DNA of 64,000 nt from Reticulitermes speratus (taxonomy: Eukaryota > Arthropoda > Insecta > Blattodea > Rhinotermitidae): NCBI GenBank assembly GCA_021186555.1, contig JAJKFL010000008.1, positions 18,779,936 through 18,843,935 on the forward strand, written 5' to 3'. A program made the position numbers and the translations under genes. Each line of letters opens with the position of its first letter. Within the stretch, counting starts at the first letter, position 1. The notes under the pieces are model-generated. The model did no database searches. It was not told the origin of the DNA and was given only the letters and a program-made list of their open reading frames with translations. Positions 1-11,615 of this stretch are shown here, one piece after another.

Positions 1-262
1 CAGCACCACATTTCAAAACTTCCAGATACTTCCGATCCATTTTCCAAAGTGTCCACGTTTCAGCACCATACAAAGCTTCCTTAAATTTAAGTCTACTTTG
101 CTGGTGAAAAGATTCTTCTTCTTGCTGAATGCTGCTTTTGCCATGGCAATTCTGGATTTAATTTCAAGTGTACACCTTGCATCATTTGTTATCATGCTAC
201 CCAAATAATTGAAATATTCCACATTCTCCAATTGTTTTCGATCTATCATAGTTTTTATTGGG
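1..262 (-). mobile_element. RTE-like LINE fragment (reverse transcriptase C-terminal part)
   Basis: Read on the minus strand, this encodes a stretch resembling the region after the RT palm of endonuclease-RT non-LTR elements: QLENVEYFNYLGSM, then EIKSRIAMAKAAF, then a Leu/Lys-rich segment, with a frame break near LRKLCMV. The family (often annotated as craniofacial-development-protein-2-like) is established knowledge. The copy is cut by the window edge, carries frame breaks and is not functional. A family A SINE lies directly on its 5' side. The same family recurs at 4680-4925, 45928-46480 and 58040-58525. Confidence 0.75.
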
Positions 263-278
263 TATAATACGTTATATT

Positions 279-541
279 GCCGATACCAGTGGCCGTGCGG
301 TTTAAGGCGTGGGTCTTCGGCCGCTCGCTTACTAGGATCGTGGGTTAGAATCCCACCGGGGGCATGGATGTCTGTCTCTTGTGAGTGTTGTGTGTTGTCA
401 GGTAGAGGTCTCTGCGACGAGCTGGTCACTCGTCCAGAGGAGTCCTACCGACTGTGGTGTGTCTCAAATGTGTGTGACCATGAAACCTCGAGGAGGCCCA
501 GGCCCATATAGGGCTGTCTAGCCATACAAAAAAAAAAAAAA
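279..541 (+). mobile_element. tRNA-derived SINE, family A, with 15-bp target duplication
   Basis: A tRNA-like head (GTGGCCGTGCGG near the A box; B box GTGGGTTAGAATCCCACC, one base from consensus) is followed by an unrelated body and a poly-A tail of about 15. The element is bracketed by the 15-bp direct repeat ATAATACGTTATATT at 264-278 and 542-556, an exact target-site duplication. A second copy of the family is at 24532-24801. It lies next to or inside the minus-strand LINE fragment at 1-262, so it inserted later. Confidence 0.9.
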
Positions 542-556
542 ATAATACGTTATATT

Positions 557-1223
557 AATTTTTCTCTGGCGCAAATGACGCCTGTAATGTAAAAAGCTTC
601 CCTTTTAAAATGAAACTCCCTTCTCATAGTACACTTACGGATGTGGCACAGAACTGTTTGTAGGTATAAGTTATTGCTATAAACCGTGTAGTTGGTAATG
701 TTATGGTTGCCTCTCCACATCGGTGGGGTCGGCTGGTATAACATCAGCAAAGTGCAATTTCGCTACCTCAACACAGAAGGGTGTGCACTGAATGAAGAGG
801 GTCAATAACGGGAGGTGAATCAGCCAGCTCGGTGCAAGCACTAAAACGCTGGATGACTCACCACCTTGTACCTCCCCTGGTGCTAGCTATTGTGCCGCTG
901 TCACGCCAGAAATTAACTTCGACAGCATTTATTTGGCTGGACAAATTCCACGCTGCATCACGTTGCATAGCCTTCTTAGTTCACACTGAAGAGCTAAACA
1001 GTCCCAGGAATTCACAATCAGATCAGCAATCACCCGAATACTATTTGGTGATGAGTACAAATCATACACTGTGACCTGTCACATTTTGCTAAACTTTACA
1101 TATTACGCAAAAGTTTGAAGTTTGATGTGTTATAAATTCTTGACGTCGACAACAAACCACAGTGCGTGGGTAAATATGCAGGGAACTGTTCACACTGTGC
1201 ACAGAATTTCGAACACCAGTTAA
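557..1223. other. No gene recognised
   Basis: No coding exon, RNA gene or transposon was recognised. Short ORFs on both strands have no visible domain or codon signal. The left end may continue the degraded LINE at 1-262. Confidence 0.5.
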
Positions 1224-1235
1224 CACAACAACGCT

Positions 1236-1530
1236 ATAAAGCAATCCCATTACAGGCCTTGACAGGCCCTTAGGGCTCCAGGAGGTCGAGGCTCCCAGGT
1301 TTTTAGACAATCGGCACATGAAGGTGGTAAGGTTGTCAGCCCTACGCACCGGCCGCCTTTACCCCCCAGGAAAGATTCCTGGTACTCATTTCTGTTAGAG
1401 GCTGAGTCGACCATAGTGCGACCGAAACGATTATGTCAATGAAAAATTCCAGTAACACCATCGGGAATCGAACCCTCGACGTTCCGGTTTGTAGCGCAGT
1501 GCCTCAACTAACTGCGCCACCGCGTGCTCC
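1236..1530 (-). mobile_element. tRNA-derived SINE, family C, with 12-bp target duplication
   Basis: On the minus strand it starts GAGCACGCGGTGGCGCAGTT, with an A-box-like TGGCGCAGTTAGTTGAGG and the B box GGGTTCGATTCCC. The tail contains a conserved block ending in GGGATTGCTTTATA rather than a long poly-A. The direct repeat CACAACAACGCT flanks it at 1224-1235 and 1531-1542. A plus-strand copy is at 31225-31503. It looks like a tRNA gene at its head, but the sequence continues into the SINE body and has no complete cloverleaf. Confidence 0.88.
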
Positions 1531-1542
1531 CACAACAACGCT

Positions 1543-3976
1543 TTACTAACAGGAATATTTAAGTGATGATGGCCCATCATAATACATGTCGAACAGGGGA
1601 TGGAAGGAAGCAGCCCTCATCCAAGACACTATTCCAGCCCTGTTCACGAAGTTCTGCAGAAAGCTACGAAGATCACACAGCAAGGACAGCCCGTCACCCA
1701 GTCACCTAGCCGACGGTCGAATCAACTATTACCCGAAATAAAACGAAGAAATCCGCAGAAGATGGATGCCACCATCCTCACGACAAGGAATACCGACGAT
1801 GCATCATTTTTAAGAACTTCCGACAAACACATATCCGAATTAATATTTGGAAGAATTTTATAAACAACAAATTGCCGAGGATACTTGAAGTGCGAAATGG
1901 AGTTATGTTGACAAATCGAATCTCACAGTCCGACATATGAAACAGCGACCATATGGAATCCCATACCGACCATGGGTTGGTTATGTGCGGAGCCACATGC
2001 TCAAATTAAGCGAAGGCCAAATTGCTGTGATAACACGAGCGCACGCAACTCCTACCTACGCAACGCTACGCTGATAAGGCACGGAATACGCGGCATGGGA
2101 TAGGCGTCTTCCTGTCAACACACGTGTTTCTAAGTGGCCGTGCATTATCTTTCATGGAGGCAACATACCGAGACGTAAAGACTTCTTGGTCTTTAAGAAA
2201 GTGGGTGCTCACGAACTCAGTTCACGAACGGTCGATTAATGGAATTCGTGTTAACACTTCTGATAACGGTGTGCCGTTATGGATGTTTACTATAATGCAC
2301 ACATGCCGTACCATGCTCTGTTTCGAGTCCTTCCAGCAAACACCCTCCCAAACCCCTCGCATGCCTTCATGCCTTTCTATTGTACCGTTTATTTCACTAA
2401 CCACTGTTGCGAGTTATATCGAAATATATCGCCCTCAGGACGACTACAACGCGTTCGTCAACAACACATATTGGGCACTACCTATTTTCCTATTTTTACA
2501 CAGGCCTATGCATAGGTGTAACTTGGCTAGTAACAGTGGGGGGGGGGGGGGGGTCAAAATCGACCATGGATATTAGAAACTTTAATTTACGAAAGTCAAG
2601 TTAGAAAGATGGGGAAGATTGGTTTTAATCAGTCGTTAATATACAATGACCTTAGGCAAAGAGCACAGAGAATTTACAGTGCCTCTCATCCGTTATAAAC
2701 GGGTGACTCAGACGCCTCTATTCTGCGTCCCGTAAAACGCAGGTTTATCATTTTTCCCCTCTCTTTACACGACCAAAATAATCGTTTAGAAAATATCTCT
2801 ATTTTTTTATTTGCCCCTCTTCAACTCAGTGGCCCAAAAAATATTGGGCGGGGGGGGGGGGGGAACATTCTGTTCCTCGTGGCATTAAAGTCGACTGAAA
2901 CCCACAAAGCAAACCAACAGTCAACATATTTGTGTCCATGGCGTCGAATTTAATCAGCTTTTCGTGACGTTCGAAGCCGTAACCCGTGTAAAAGAACTGG
3001 GAGTTAGTTCCCATAGCCAGGATAAAATATTTATAAATACAAGCCAGAGGAACTCGATTATTAATTATAAAATAAATAAAATAAATTATAATTCTACAAT
3101 GGAACATCCCACTGTTAATATGGTAACGATACTGAAATTTAAAAATGGGTGGGGAGGGTGATAAAGCAAATAATGACAAATTATTATGTAAATCCCATCG
3201 TCAAAACTGTCGCGTGCTTATCTTGTATGTTGATATACTGAAAACTCAGTCTGTATATAAGTATATATATATATACGTGTATATATATTGCCATCAATAT
3301 TAATGAACAGCTGTGTTCACGCCAATTACGTACTAATTTGTAATACTGTAAAATACAACGGGATATCTAAGATGAAAGAAAGCAAATAATGCTGGGTATT
3401 TGGTAACACAATAGCTACTTAATATTATTCATTCCGTACATTTTAACTCTATATTCATATGTGATTAAATTGTACATTTGTCGTACTATAAATATACAAT
3501 AGCTACTGTTTTGCCCCTCTCTGTCCTGCTCCATTCTTGTCCACGGCCGGCAGCAGCGCTGAAGTGTCGCAAAACTCTTATCTAAATTAAGCAGAAATTC
3601 TTACCGACAGCTAATATCGCACGATGACTTGTCATTTGTCCAATGCAAGAAAAATATTTCAACAGTACACATTCCGCAACTGGTGATAGTGAGTTTTACG
3701 CAGGGTACTTACTGCAACACGTCTGAACAAACAATTTAATTAACTGTACATACGGATAAGATACAAGCCGTCCCCATAACTCCCATTTTTCTGTTTGAAT
3801 TCCACAATACAGAGCGACAGGTGAACTGAGGACATGCATTACAAAACCTGACATCACGTCCGCACTGGCCCTACCCGCCCTCAGGAAAAACGCCTCTTGC
3901 GGGCGGAACAAATTCAGTTTATACTCACACAAATATAACAAATGCAAGATGGTACAGTAACTTTCTATGGTCGAAT
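1543..3976. other. Intergenic: simple repeats, no gene recognised
   Basis: Contains two poly-G runs (about 2539-2553 and 2851-2863), a TA-rich microsatellite at about 3256-3290 and AT-rich filler. The ORFs at 1600-1863, 2124-2576 and 3696-4031 show no domain and span low-complexity sequence. They are treated as chance. Confidence 0.5.
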
Positions 3977-4112
3977 TATGGTCTTTTGAGTTCTTACCGC
4001 ACGGTAGATCCACCTGAGCCATTTCAATCACACTGAAGATGGAGGCAGAACGCTCCTCCGGGACGTCGCAACAAAATTATGCTGCACAGTGTTAAGAACC
4101 CAAAAGACCATA
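3977..4112. repeat. Foldback repeat with hammerhead-like core
   Basis: Arms TATGGTCTTTTGAGTTCTTA (3977-3996) and its near-exact reverse complement (4093-4112, one mismatch) enclose 96 bases. The loop contains CTGAAGA at 4033-4039, a GGAGG/CCTCC stem and then GGGAC where related sites have GAAAC. A block similar to the right arm follows the related site at 25167. This is probably a foldback or non-autonomous retroelement relic. Confidence 0.6.
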
Positions 4113-4252
4113 TCTGAGCAACATCCATCGTCAGAACCTGAGAACTTGTATAACTGTCTCTGGGTTAGAGGTCATGGTTTCGTTATACTAGTACCAACAT
4201 TATGTTGGACACTGTTCACTGTGCGACGTGTATTTGACATGGCCTTTACAGC

Positions 4253-4284
4253 GTTTCGGCTGTTGAATCCACTCTCATCTTCAG
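4253..4284 (-). repeat. Dispersed hammerhead-like motif
   Basis: On the minus strand CTGAAGA, then T, a 19-base spacer and GAAAC. It has the same order of conserved blocks as the sites at 4033, 25167, 30205, 33205 (minus) and 33390. The helix between the blocks is poorly conserved here, so this copy is unlikely to fold. Confidence 0.4.
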
Positions 4285-4679
4285 GTCATTGTCATCATAC
4301 TCTAAACCTGTTGGGCAAAGCATAGCAGAATGTTGCTAAGATATGGATAAAAATTATAGGGACAATAACAGAGCGAATGTGCCCGAAGTTTCTACGCACG
4401 TCTTAACTTGTTGGCGCTGAAAACAATCAAAACCAGAAATTAAATAGCATAACGCAGTAATCAGAACCTAGCTTCGTCATCTGCAAGTCTCACCACACAC
4501 CACTGTGGTTATTACATAAATGTGATAGGCGAGACACGTAGTAGGCACGAGGGAGAACAGAAAGCCTCGCCAGACACGATGGCATAGGAGACGCAGGCGC
4601 AGATTGCAGGATACTAGGGAAGTCGATGTCCGCTATGAAGTATTGTATTATCATCTGACAAGCAAATAACACAGGAGTT
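4285..4679. other. No gene recognised
   Basis: No coding or repeat signal beyond short chance ORFs. Confidence 0.4.
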
Positions 4680-4925
4680 CAGCAACAGGGTGCTGAGGAA
4701 AATCTCTGGACCTTATAAGGAGGCTGTTGAAAACTGCATACTGAGGAGCTTCCGCATATGTATTCCTCACCACATATTAGGGTAACCACAGCAGGGAGTA
4801 TGAGATGGATAGGGCATGTGGCATGTATAGGGAGAAGAGAAATATATACAGGCTTTTGGTGGGGAAACTCGGAAGTAAAGAGGCCACTTGGGAGGCCCAA
4901 GTGTAGGCTGCACGATACTATTAAC
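4680..4925 (+). mobile_element. RTE-like LINE 3' fragment
   Basis: Frame-broken coding remnant of the C-terminal end of an endonuclease-RT element: NRVLRKISGPYKE, then YSSPHIRVT, RMRWIGHV-like SMRWIGHVACIGRRE and GFWWGN, then a KRPLGRP motif. Order and motifs match the tail of the family seen at 45928-46480 and 58040-58525. There are several frameshifts and no 5' part. Confidence 0.75.
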
Positions 4926-6060
4926 CCTTTTAAGTCCAAATTATTCTTGTGAATTCCAACAGTCTGGTCCAAATAAATTCATCAGAAAATCTCTAATCTT
5001 TAAGAGTTCAAAAAGCAGCTCTGGATAACGGAAGCTTAGGGAAAACCAACATAAAACACCGTAAAATAACGTGTCGATACTGACCGATAAGAGTTAAATT
5101 GACGTTAAGACAAGCAAGGTAAAAAGGCGTGGGCTGAACTCAACAGGTCCAGGGTAGCGTCTAATGGCGGGCTTCTGTCGAAAAAGGTATGAACATTCGG
5201 AGCAAATGAACGTGGAAAATTTGGTAAACTTCTAAATTACAAACTCTTACTTGCAACGTAGCGTTATCGAGTAATTAGGACTTACCCAGTGCGGAAATTT
5301 CGAAACAAACACAAACATGTGAGAAGGAAGGAAAACGTGTCGCCCATTCACTTCAGACAGGAGATATACTGAATACAGCCAGCAACAGTATTGCAGCTGT
5401 GCTGACTGCACTGGCAAACTCACGTACTTACGCCACAGAAAATCAAGCTCGCCCGTCTCCACAGACGACATACACATCGGCATCATGTAACAATTTTAAA
5501 ACGTTAAAAGAATATAAGCTATACCAAGTTCAGCTTATATGCGCAAACTGGTTTCTCTGAATGGTTAAAATGCATGCATTAAATTACAATATTTAGACTT
5601 CGACGCACCGCACAACTGCGTATGTCAAAAACTAAGCGGCGGATATACATATGACTGCCACCGCCTATAACTTTAGATTCTACCCTGCTGCTTCCTGGTA
5701 TTCACAGGGACCAGGAAACAGGAACTAAGTGCCAGATTTATACAAAGTTGCTTACAGTTACGATATGGTACCCGATATCCTCACTGCTTCAGTCGGCTTA
5801 TTACCTAGTGAACTTGGGAGTACCAGCTGGTGTACTCTGTAGGTAATACACAGTTACTCAGCATGTATCTTGTATGTAGTTTTAACAGAGGCATAAACAC
5901 TCGTTTCATGAGACGGATTCTTAAACTTTACTGCTTATACGGGGGTTCAAAATAACTGTCAATGTAATATCAAAAGCGGCTACATAAAACAGTAAAAATG
6001 TATAATACAAGAAGGAACTGATGTACTACTGAAATATCAATTGGGCCCAGAAGCTGTAAT
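4926..6060. other. No gene recognised
   Basis: Contains a small perfect hairpin around 5514-5538 (TATAAGCT ... AGCTTATA). No coding or transposon signal was recognised. Confidence 0.4.
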
Positions 6061-6243
6061 CAAGTGTCCAACACGCGGCCCGCGGCCACACTTGTAAATT
6101 ACGTGTATACTACAAAAAATAAAAAGCAATTTAAGCAGTTCGATGTGGCACTTACTGTGATTTTCCATACGTGCGGCCCGCAAACAAGTCCACAATAATG
6201 GTTGCGGCCCTTTGCCAAAAAAAAAAAGGGTTGGACGCCCCTG
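6061..6243. mobile_element. hAT-like MITE
   Basis: The right end reads GGGTTGGACGCCCCTG, the reverse complement of a CAGGGGCGTCCAACCC terminus typical of Charlie-like hAT elements. The left end CAAGTGTCCAACACGCGG is a decayed partner. The interior has GCGGCCCGC blocks near both ends. It carries no ORF. No 8-bp target duplication is obvious, so boundaries are approximate. Confidence 0.6.
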
Positions 6244-7410
6244 TCCTAAGGAACAGTAAATCATGTAAGTTTTTCCAAACCAATTAAGGTGTGATAATTG
6301 AGGCGCAGTTCATAACTACTAACAGTGCTGGTGGGGATAACCGCTATCACTGTAGATACCTGCTCATATTTGTATGCATTTTCCGCATTCTTCGTTACGA
6401 CTTCGCATAGGGCCAAGCTCGTTGGCCTCGATGTTCAGATGATCCACTGTTGCAAGGCTCATCACACTGCATAGTCAGGAACTGATTTTCCTTGTGTTTC
6501 ATTTCATATTCAACTTATAAAAACGGTTTCCACTAAAGTTATATAACTTAATTCGATGCGTTCTTTATACAACGTACAGAATTTTTGTGACATATAACAC
6601 TTTTACGTAAATCTATAACTTGCATATCCCCATACAAAACCTGAATCGAAATCGGTAGGTTTCCTTGACTGAATGCATCGGCGGAGACCACCTTCCAGTT
6701 ACGCGTTCATTTTATGCACCACTGAGCAAGTAAATAAAAAAAAAATGTTAATGATACTAAATATTAGTTCCCAAATTGTTATATGGAGACAAAAACCGTC
6801 AACATTCACTTCTGTAACAATGCATTTACAGTGAATGCGTGGTAATACAACGCGAACACCACGAGCAGACTCCCAAGTTCTGTCATTCGGTTTCAATAAG
6901 CACTTACGTGACAATATCACGAAAAATCACAAAACAAGACCTGCCAACTAAAGTCAAACATCATGACCTCAGCATGAATTTCCAGTACAGCAAATACGCC
7001 TGTGACCACAGCTTCAGGCAATTAACACCGCAGACAGGTAACACTAATAACAACGTTAAGTAAACCTTTAGTCAACCGATTACGGAATACGCACACAGAA
7101 TGCCCACGAAACGTCTCGAAGCTTCAATAGGTTATTTATCAATCGCGTTCCTTTGAGGGAAGGGTGTTACTTCAACACCTGTCAGATTTTCATCCGCTAT
7201 GGAGCCATTCTCGACAATTTGGAATACGAAAATTGCTGGGTAGAACTATTTTAGCTTCTCAGGCACACAGAAATTGTATTTTATTAGTTGCCTATGACAG
7301 TTACTATTCAAACGTCTCCTACAATATCCACGCACAATTCTGCTTTTAAAATGTAATTCATTTCTCATACGCTCTCAGGAATGTTCCGCATGCAAGTAAC
7401 AGCATTAACA
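6244..7410. other. No gene recognised
   Basis: AT-rich sequence without recognisable exon, RNA gene or transposon. Confidence 0.4.
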
Positions 7411-7690
7411 GGCTGTGCCATGGCTCAGGTGGTTAGTCGCCGGCCTCCCACCGCGGAGGCCCGGGTTCGATCCCAGGTCAATCCATGTGGGATTTGTGGT
7501 GGACGAAGTGGCACTGGGACAGGTTTTGCCCCCGAGTACTTCGGTTTTCCCCTGTCAATTTCATTCCATCGGTGCTCCATTACTTGGAAAAATGAGAAAA
7601 CTAATCATCTTTCTTTCATCTTCATCACAGGGCTGCACAATAAGCCTTAAGGCTACGGTGCGTCCGTAGCTTCTGGTGCAAGACCCTTCT
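7411..7690 (+). mobile_element. tRNA-derived SINE, family B
   Basis: The head GCCATGGCTCAGGTGGTTAG resembles an A box, and CCCGGGTTCGATCCC is a strong B box. The body has ATGTGGGATTTGTGGTGGAC, GGGACAGGTTTT and ACTTCGGTTTTCCCCTGTCA. The same body is seen, diverged, at 10331-10530 (+) and 31985-32175 (-). No clear target duplication was found. Confidence 0.8.
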
Positions 7691-8087
7691 AGAAAAAAAC
7701 CCTAGAAGTTATTCTTCGTCTGCGACGTCTTTTAGAAAACCAATTCCTTCACGTATCCCCACAAGAAAAGTTAAGGCCAGTGAGATCTGGCGAATGGAAG
7801 GTTCAGGAATGAGATCCTCTACGACGGATTCAGCCACATCCAAGTCAGTAAGTCGACCGAAATGACGTAGAATACGTCGCGATGTAACCACATATTTAAT
7901 TTATTCTGGCAAGGATACTTAAAAAATGGTAGTTCATTTGAACAATAGTAGTTTGGTATCAAACGCCCCTAAATAATAAACTGTCCAGTCCGTTGGCCAT
8001 GTACATCGTGACTCGAAAGTAAATAAGCTCCATTTGAACACGCCTGACAATTTCGTGTTGCCCATTGTTTCTCAGTGGGACAACTGT

Positions 8088-8318
8088 GAAGAACTGCACT
8101 TCACGGAAGTTGAAGCAGCACCACACTCTGCGCTTCCTGCTCGTACATGGCTCGACAACCACTGCCCTGGTCGGTGGATTCGGTGTCGAGGACCAACACA
8201 ATGACCTCGGTGAAGCCCCGATCTTACTCAAAGTGATTTCTTTTTGTGTGGCTGGGCAAAGGAGAAGTCTACCGAACAAAACCAAACACACCTGGTCACT
8301 GGTGCACAAATTCCGGTA
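8088..8318 (+). pseudogene. Tc1/mariner-class transposase relic
   Basis: The reading frame gives HFTEVEAAPHSALPARTWL, PGRWIRCRGP, then SPDLTQSDFFLCGWAKE after two stops. This matches the C-terminal catalytic part of IS630/Tc1/mariner-type transposases (normally QDGAPPH ... FPGRWIGRGGP ... SPDLTPLDFFLWG). The Asp before the PH motif is lost (EVEAAPH) and stops interrupt it. The SPDLTxxDFF block with the third catalytic Asp remains. It is a dead fragment. Confidence 0.65.
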
Positions 8319-8348
8319 GCCGTGAAAACTAATTTTGTACAGTGGCAC

Positions 8349-8445
8349 CTAATATTAGCGAGTCCTCATTACGGAACTTGCTCCATGTCACCCTTTGGGC
8401 GCCTAGGATTTTGAGGTGGCAAGTAGGTTTTAGGAACATTCTGAA
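8349..8445 (+). repeat. Dispersed repeat X, copy 1
   Basis: About 95 bp starting CCTAATATTAGCGAGTCC and including GGAACTTGCTCCATGTCACC and a GGCGCCTAGGATTTTGAGG block. It aligns by eye with the reverse complement of 35560-35700 and 49195-49330. It directly follows the transposase relic at 8088-8318, so the two may once have been neighbours in one element. Confidence 0.6.
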
Positions 8446-9724
8446 CCCCTGCACTTGATGAACTGGAACAACTCATTCGAGATACTTTTGCCGTCGTTCC
8501 TCTTGGCACATTAAAGGCCTATGCTAAAATCTGACACTAAATGGTAGTACATGAAGTTCAAAATAATGCAACAATTGTAGCAACATAACATTATTTTTAG
8601 GAAATAGTCACTTAATACTACGTATTCACTGTACAATCACCCTGCATCCGGCTGCATCAAGTGTTCACCAGTAATTACTGTTTATATTTGCTTACAATAA
8701 TACGGTGTGCACTGTTGTGGCAGTTGGTTGTCTATCTCAAGTATAATTTGCCACATCACAGACTGTATCTGATAAGGTGACCAGGTAAATTTCGTTTACT
8801 TAATCAGCGAATTTCTGTGCGTTTCCTAAATTTGCAACAATAGCTCCGTCAACAATTGACATAACATTTTTCACGTAAAATGCAATTAACAACCCCCGTA
8901 AATATGACACAGTGTATATTCTTGAAAACACCTGATGCTTACATGGCGTCCTCGGTATATACTACAAACGTCCCAAGCTACAACTCAACGCAATAAGGCC
9001 TACTTGAAAATAAACCGTACACAAATGTTCTAATACCGTGGCCTGTATAGTTTAAACAGTTCCATAGTGAAAATATCTTCCGCAACTTAGATTTAGGTTA
9101 GGACTACGTAACATGGATTGTCACTTTAGATATAAGTTAAAGCAAATCCGTGCTGAACGGTTTATCTTGAAAAGTCCTCATTACCGTTATTCTGCTGGGC
9201 AAGTAATGTCTTAACATTTCGCTGAACGAAAAAACTCAACCGTATTCACAACAGCCCGTCAATGGACCCCATCAAGCCATATTAATCCACTCCTATCCTA
9301 TTTGTTGATAAACAATAACAACATCCTACCTTCTACGCCCACTCTCCCAACTGCAGACTTTCCGATCAAAATTTTGAAGGCACTACTGTCACCTCCACCC
9401 GCGTCCAGCCCAATCCCCTTGATTACATCACCACTGCATTACAAACAGACAGAAAAATGTGCGGTTCCTCGTTATGAGATTTTCTGCATCCTCTTAAGAT
9501 CGAACTTCCTTCAACTTGTTCTCAACACCGTCAACGGTGTCCTTCATTCGGAGAAAACAAGGTTCACACTTACAAGACAAGCCATTTTGAAATGTAAAAT
9601 AAATGAAAGTTCTCTTCTGTTACATTACGAGCAGCGACTTGAAAGTATTTGCTGATCTACAAAATTAATCGATTTTCATTGTCACTACTGGCATACACAA
9701 AGCCTTTCAAATAAACCCCACAGT
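8446..9724. other. No gene recognised
   Basis: AT-rich sequence. The 117-codon ORF at 9302-9655 is Pro/Ser-rich at its start and shows no domain or splice context. Confidence 0.4.
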
Positions 9725-9850
9725 CAAAAAAGTCCGAGGGCGGCCCAGAGCCGGTGACTCGTTTTGAATAAGAGAAAAATCTCTTGCTCGTACCGGGAAA
9801 CGAACCAGCATTCCTCGGATGTCCAGCCTGTGGCCCTAGAAACTATATGG
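9725..9850 (-). mobile_element. SINE family D, degraded fragment
   Basis: The plus strand shows CCCAGAGCCGGTGACTCG and a decayed tRNA-like head (GAAACGAACCAGC where intact copies have a B box). It corresponds to the 5' half of family D on the minus strand. Confidence 0.55.
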
Positions 9851-10330
9851 ACTCACCCCAGCTCCAAACACAGTAATTATATATGGTGAAATGCGATTTC
9901 CTACATTCTCCCGTTACTTTTCTCTCGCCACACTTGGTCCAAACATTCCCCTATGCACTAATGTTCCCTCAAGCAGCCTCAGTTATGTTCTTTGCCCTTT
10001 GGGTGACAGACCAGGTTTCACACCACATAAAATCCGGGCTGAATTACAGTTTTGCGCCTTTTAATCTTTATATTTTCACACGAATATATATTAAATAGTT
10101 CGAAAAAACAGAAATATTGTAACCAGTACTTCCAGAATATCATCTGTTCCTCCCTTATTTATTTAGTTATTCATTCATTCATTCATGAACGCAATTTCGA
10201 TTTCTTACCACTTGTTCCAAACATCTGAACTTTGCCATATTACTAAAGGATCCTCAGTGCCCTACAATTCTGCCATGCATTGTGGTAACGAGACATGAAT
10301 ACATACTCGAGTTTTCGTCTGCCTTTATGT
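9851..10330. other. No gene recognised
   Basis: Contains a short (ATTC)n microsatellite at about 10169-10187 and otherwise nothing recognisable. Confidence 0.4.
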
Positions 10331-10530
10331 TTACGCGGTTAGTTGCTGGGTTCTCAACACGGGAGTCCGGGATCGATTCCTAGCCAGTGCATGTAGAATC
10401 TTTGGTGGACAAAGTGGCATTGGGACAGGTATTTTCCACTGTACTTCGGTTTTTTCTGTCATTATCATTCCACCAACACTATAATCTTGGCAACTGACAC
10501 CGTCGTTCAGTAAAACGCGCACCAACCTCT
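10331..10530 (+). mobile_element. SINE family B, diverged copy
   Basis: A decayed tRNA-like head (GCGGTTAGTTGCTGG, GGGATCGATTCC) is followed by the family B body (GTGGACAAAGTGGCATTGGG, ACTTCGGTTTTT). It is older than the copy at 7411 judging by mismatches. Confidence 0.65.
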
Positions 10531-11615
10531 TCAACTAGAGTAGGCTACGATACAACTTCTGCGATTTTCTTTGTCATTCGCGATCTACGCCAAAACAGGA
10601 CCATTAGCATAAACCAGAAATTGTGACGACATTCAGTCTGGTACAAATGTACCAACGCTTCAGAGGATCCTGCAGCCCCCACCGTCTATCCTGATGATGG
10701 AAACAACAGAATCCTCTAAAACAGTGATTTTCATCCTTCGTTTCCTCGCGTACTCACATCACGAACAAAATATTTATGCGTACCATGAGGTACTAAAAAC
10801 ATTAATATCATACACTTTGTACTCTTCTAGTTTAACTTTATAAATACTTCATAAAAGTTTTGTTTTCATTTACATACGTTTAAAAGCAGTTTTATAAATG
10901 CGAGTAACATCTTTTAACACTGAATTATGAAAAACATGATAATTCCCAAATAACTTCGAGCACCACCACGCGACCCTCCGCGTACCACCGTTTGGAAAGC
11001 GCTGCTCTAAAAACGTTTAGACACTTCTACCAGACTGTGTCAGCTCCCAGCATAAGGCCATCCTCACAGCCACCACCATGAGAACCTAACATCTCACATT
11101 TCAATTAGTATCACTAATTTTAGGGGCACGCCGAATTCAGTGAGGATGCAACACACTGCCGCTCTCCTAATAGAGGTCAAACTATCGTGAAATAGCTGAT
11201 GTACTGTCATAGGGTATTCCCATTTTCTATTCTAGTGTCTGAGCCCAACGCAGACTAAAAGCAAACACACAAAAAGGGCAGAGAAATGAGCGAAGCCCTA
11301 TGGCTCCTGTGGGTAACCAGCAATAGTGCAGATATAGAGGTATAAATAATACACTCTTGAAAATATAAATGTGCACAATATCAAAAAAATCAGAAATTCC
11401 AAATCGTAATAAAATATGGTCTACACAGGTGTACTAGGCTAAGTAACGCTGTTTTTAAAGATGGCATCTTTTATTTAAAACTGAAAAATTCGCCCTGAAT
11501 GTCATGTATAGTTACTACTATAGTGGACATAAAAAATTAAATCAAATTCCCTCGAAAACTTTAAGGTAGACCCGAATATCAAATTTCACTGAAATCCGTT
11601 CAGTATGTCACCACA
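10531..11615. other. No gene recognised; one hammerhead-like block
   Basis: CTGATGA at 10691-10697 is followed by T, GGA ... TCC and a decayed TAAAAC, a possible old copy of the motif at 25167. No exon is visible. Confidence 0.35.

Noticed and set aside
279..541. tRNA gene at the SINE heads (also 1500, 7420, 18570, 24545, 31230, 34990)
   Set aside because: B boxes are good, but the head continues into a repeated SINE body with target duplications, and complete acceptor and anticodon stems cannot be formed.
7709..7891. Minus-strand ORF MVTSRRILRHFGRLTDLD as a gene
   Set aside because: Plausible-looking peptide, but both strands read partly open and it adjoins transposon relics. No domain or splice context.
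9302..9655. 117-codon ORF as a gene
   Set aside because: The Pro/Thr/Ser-rich start arises from C-rich sequence and there is no domain.
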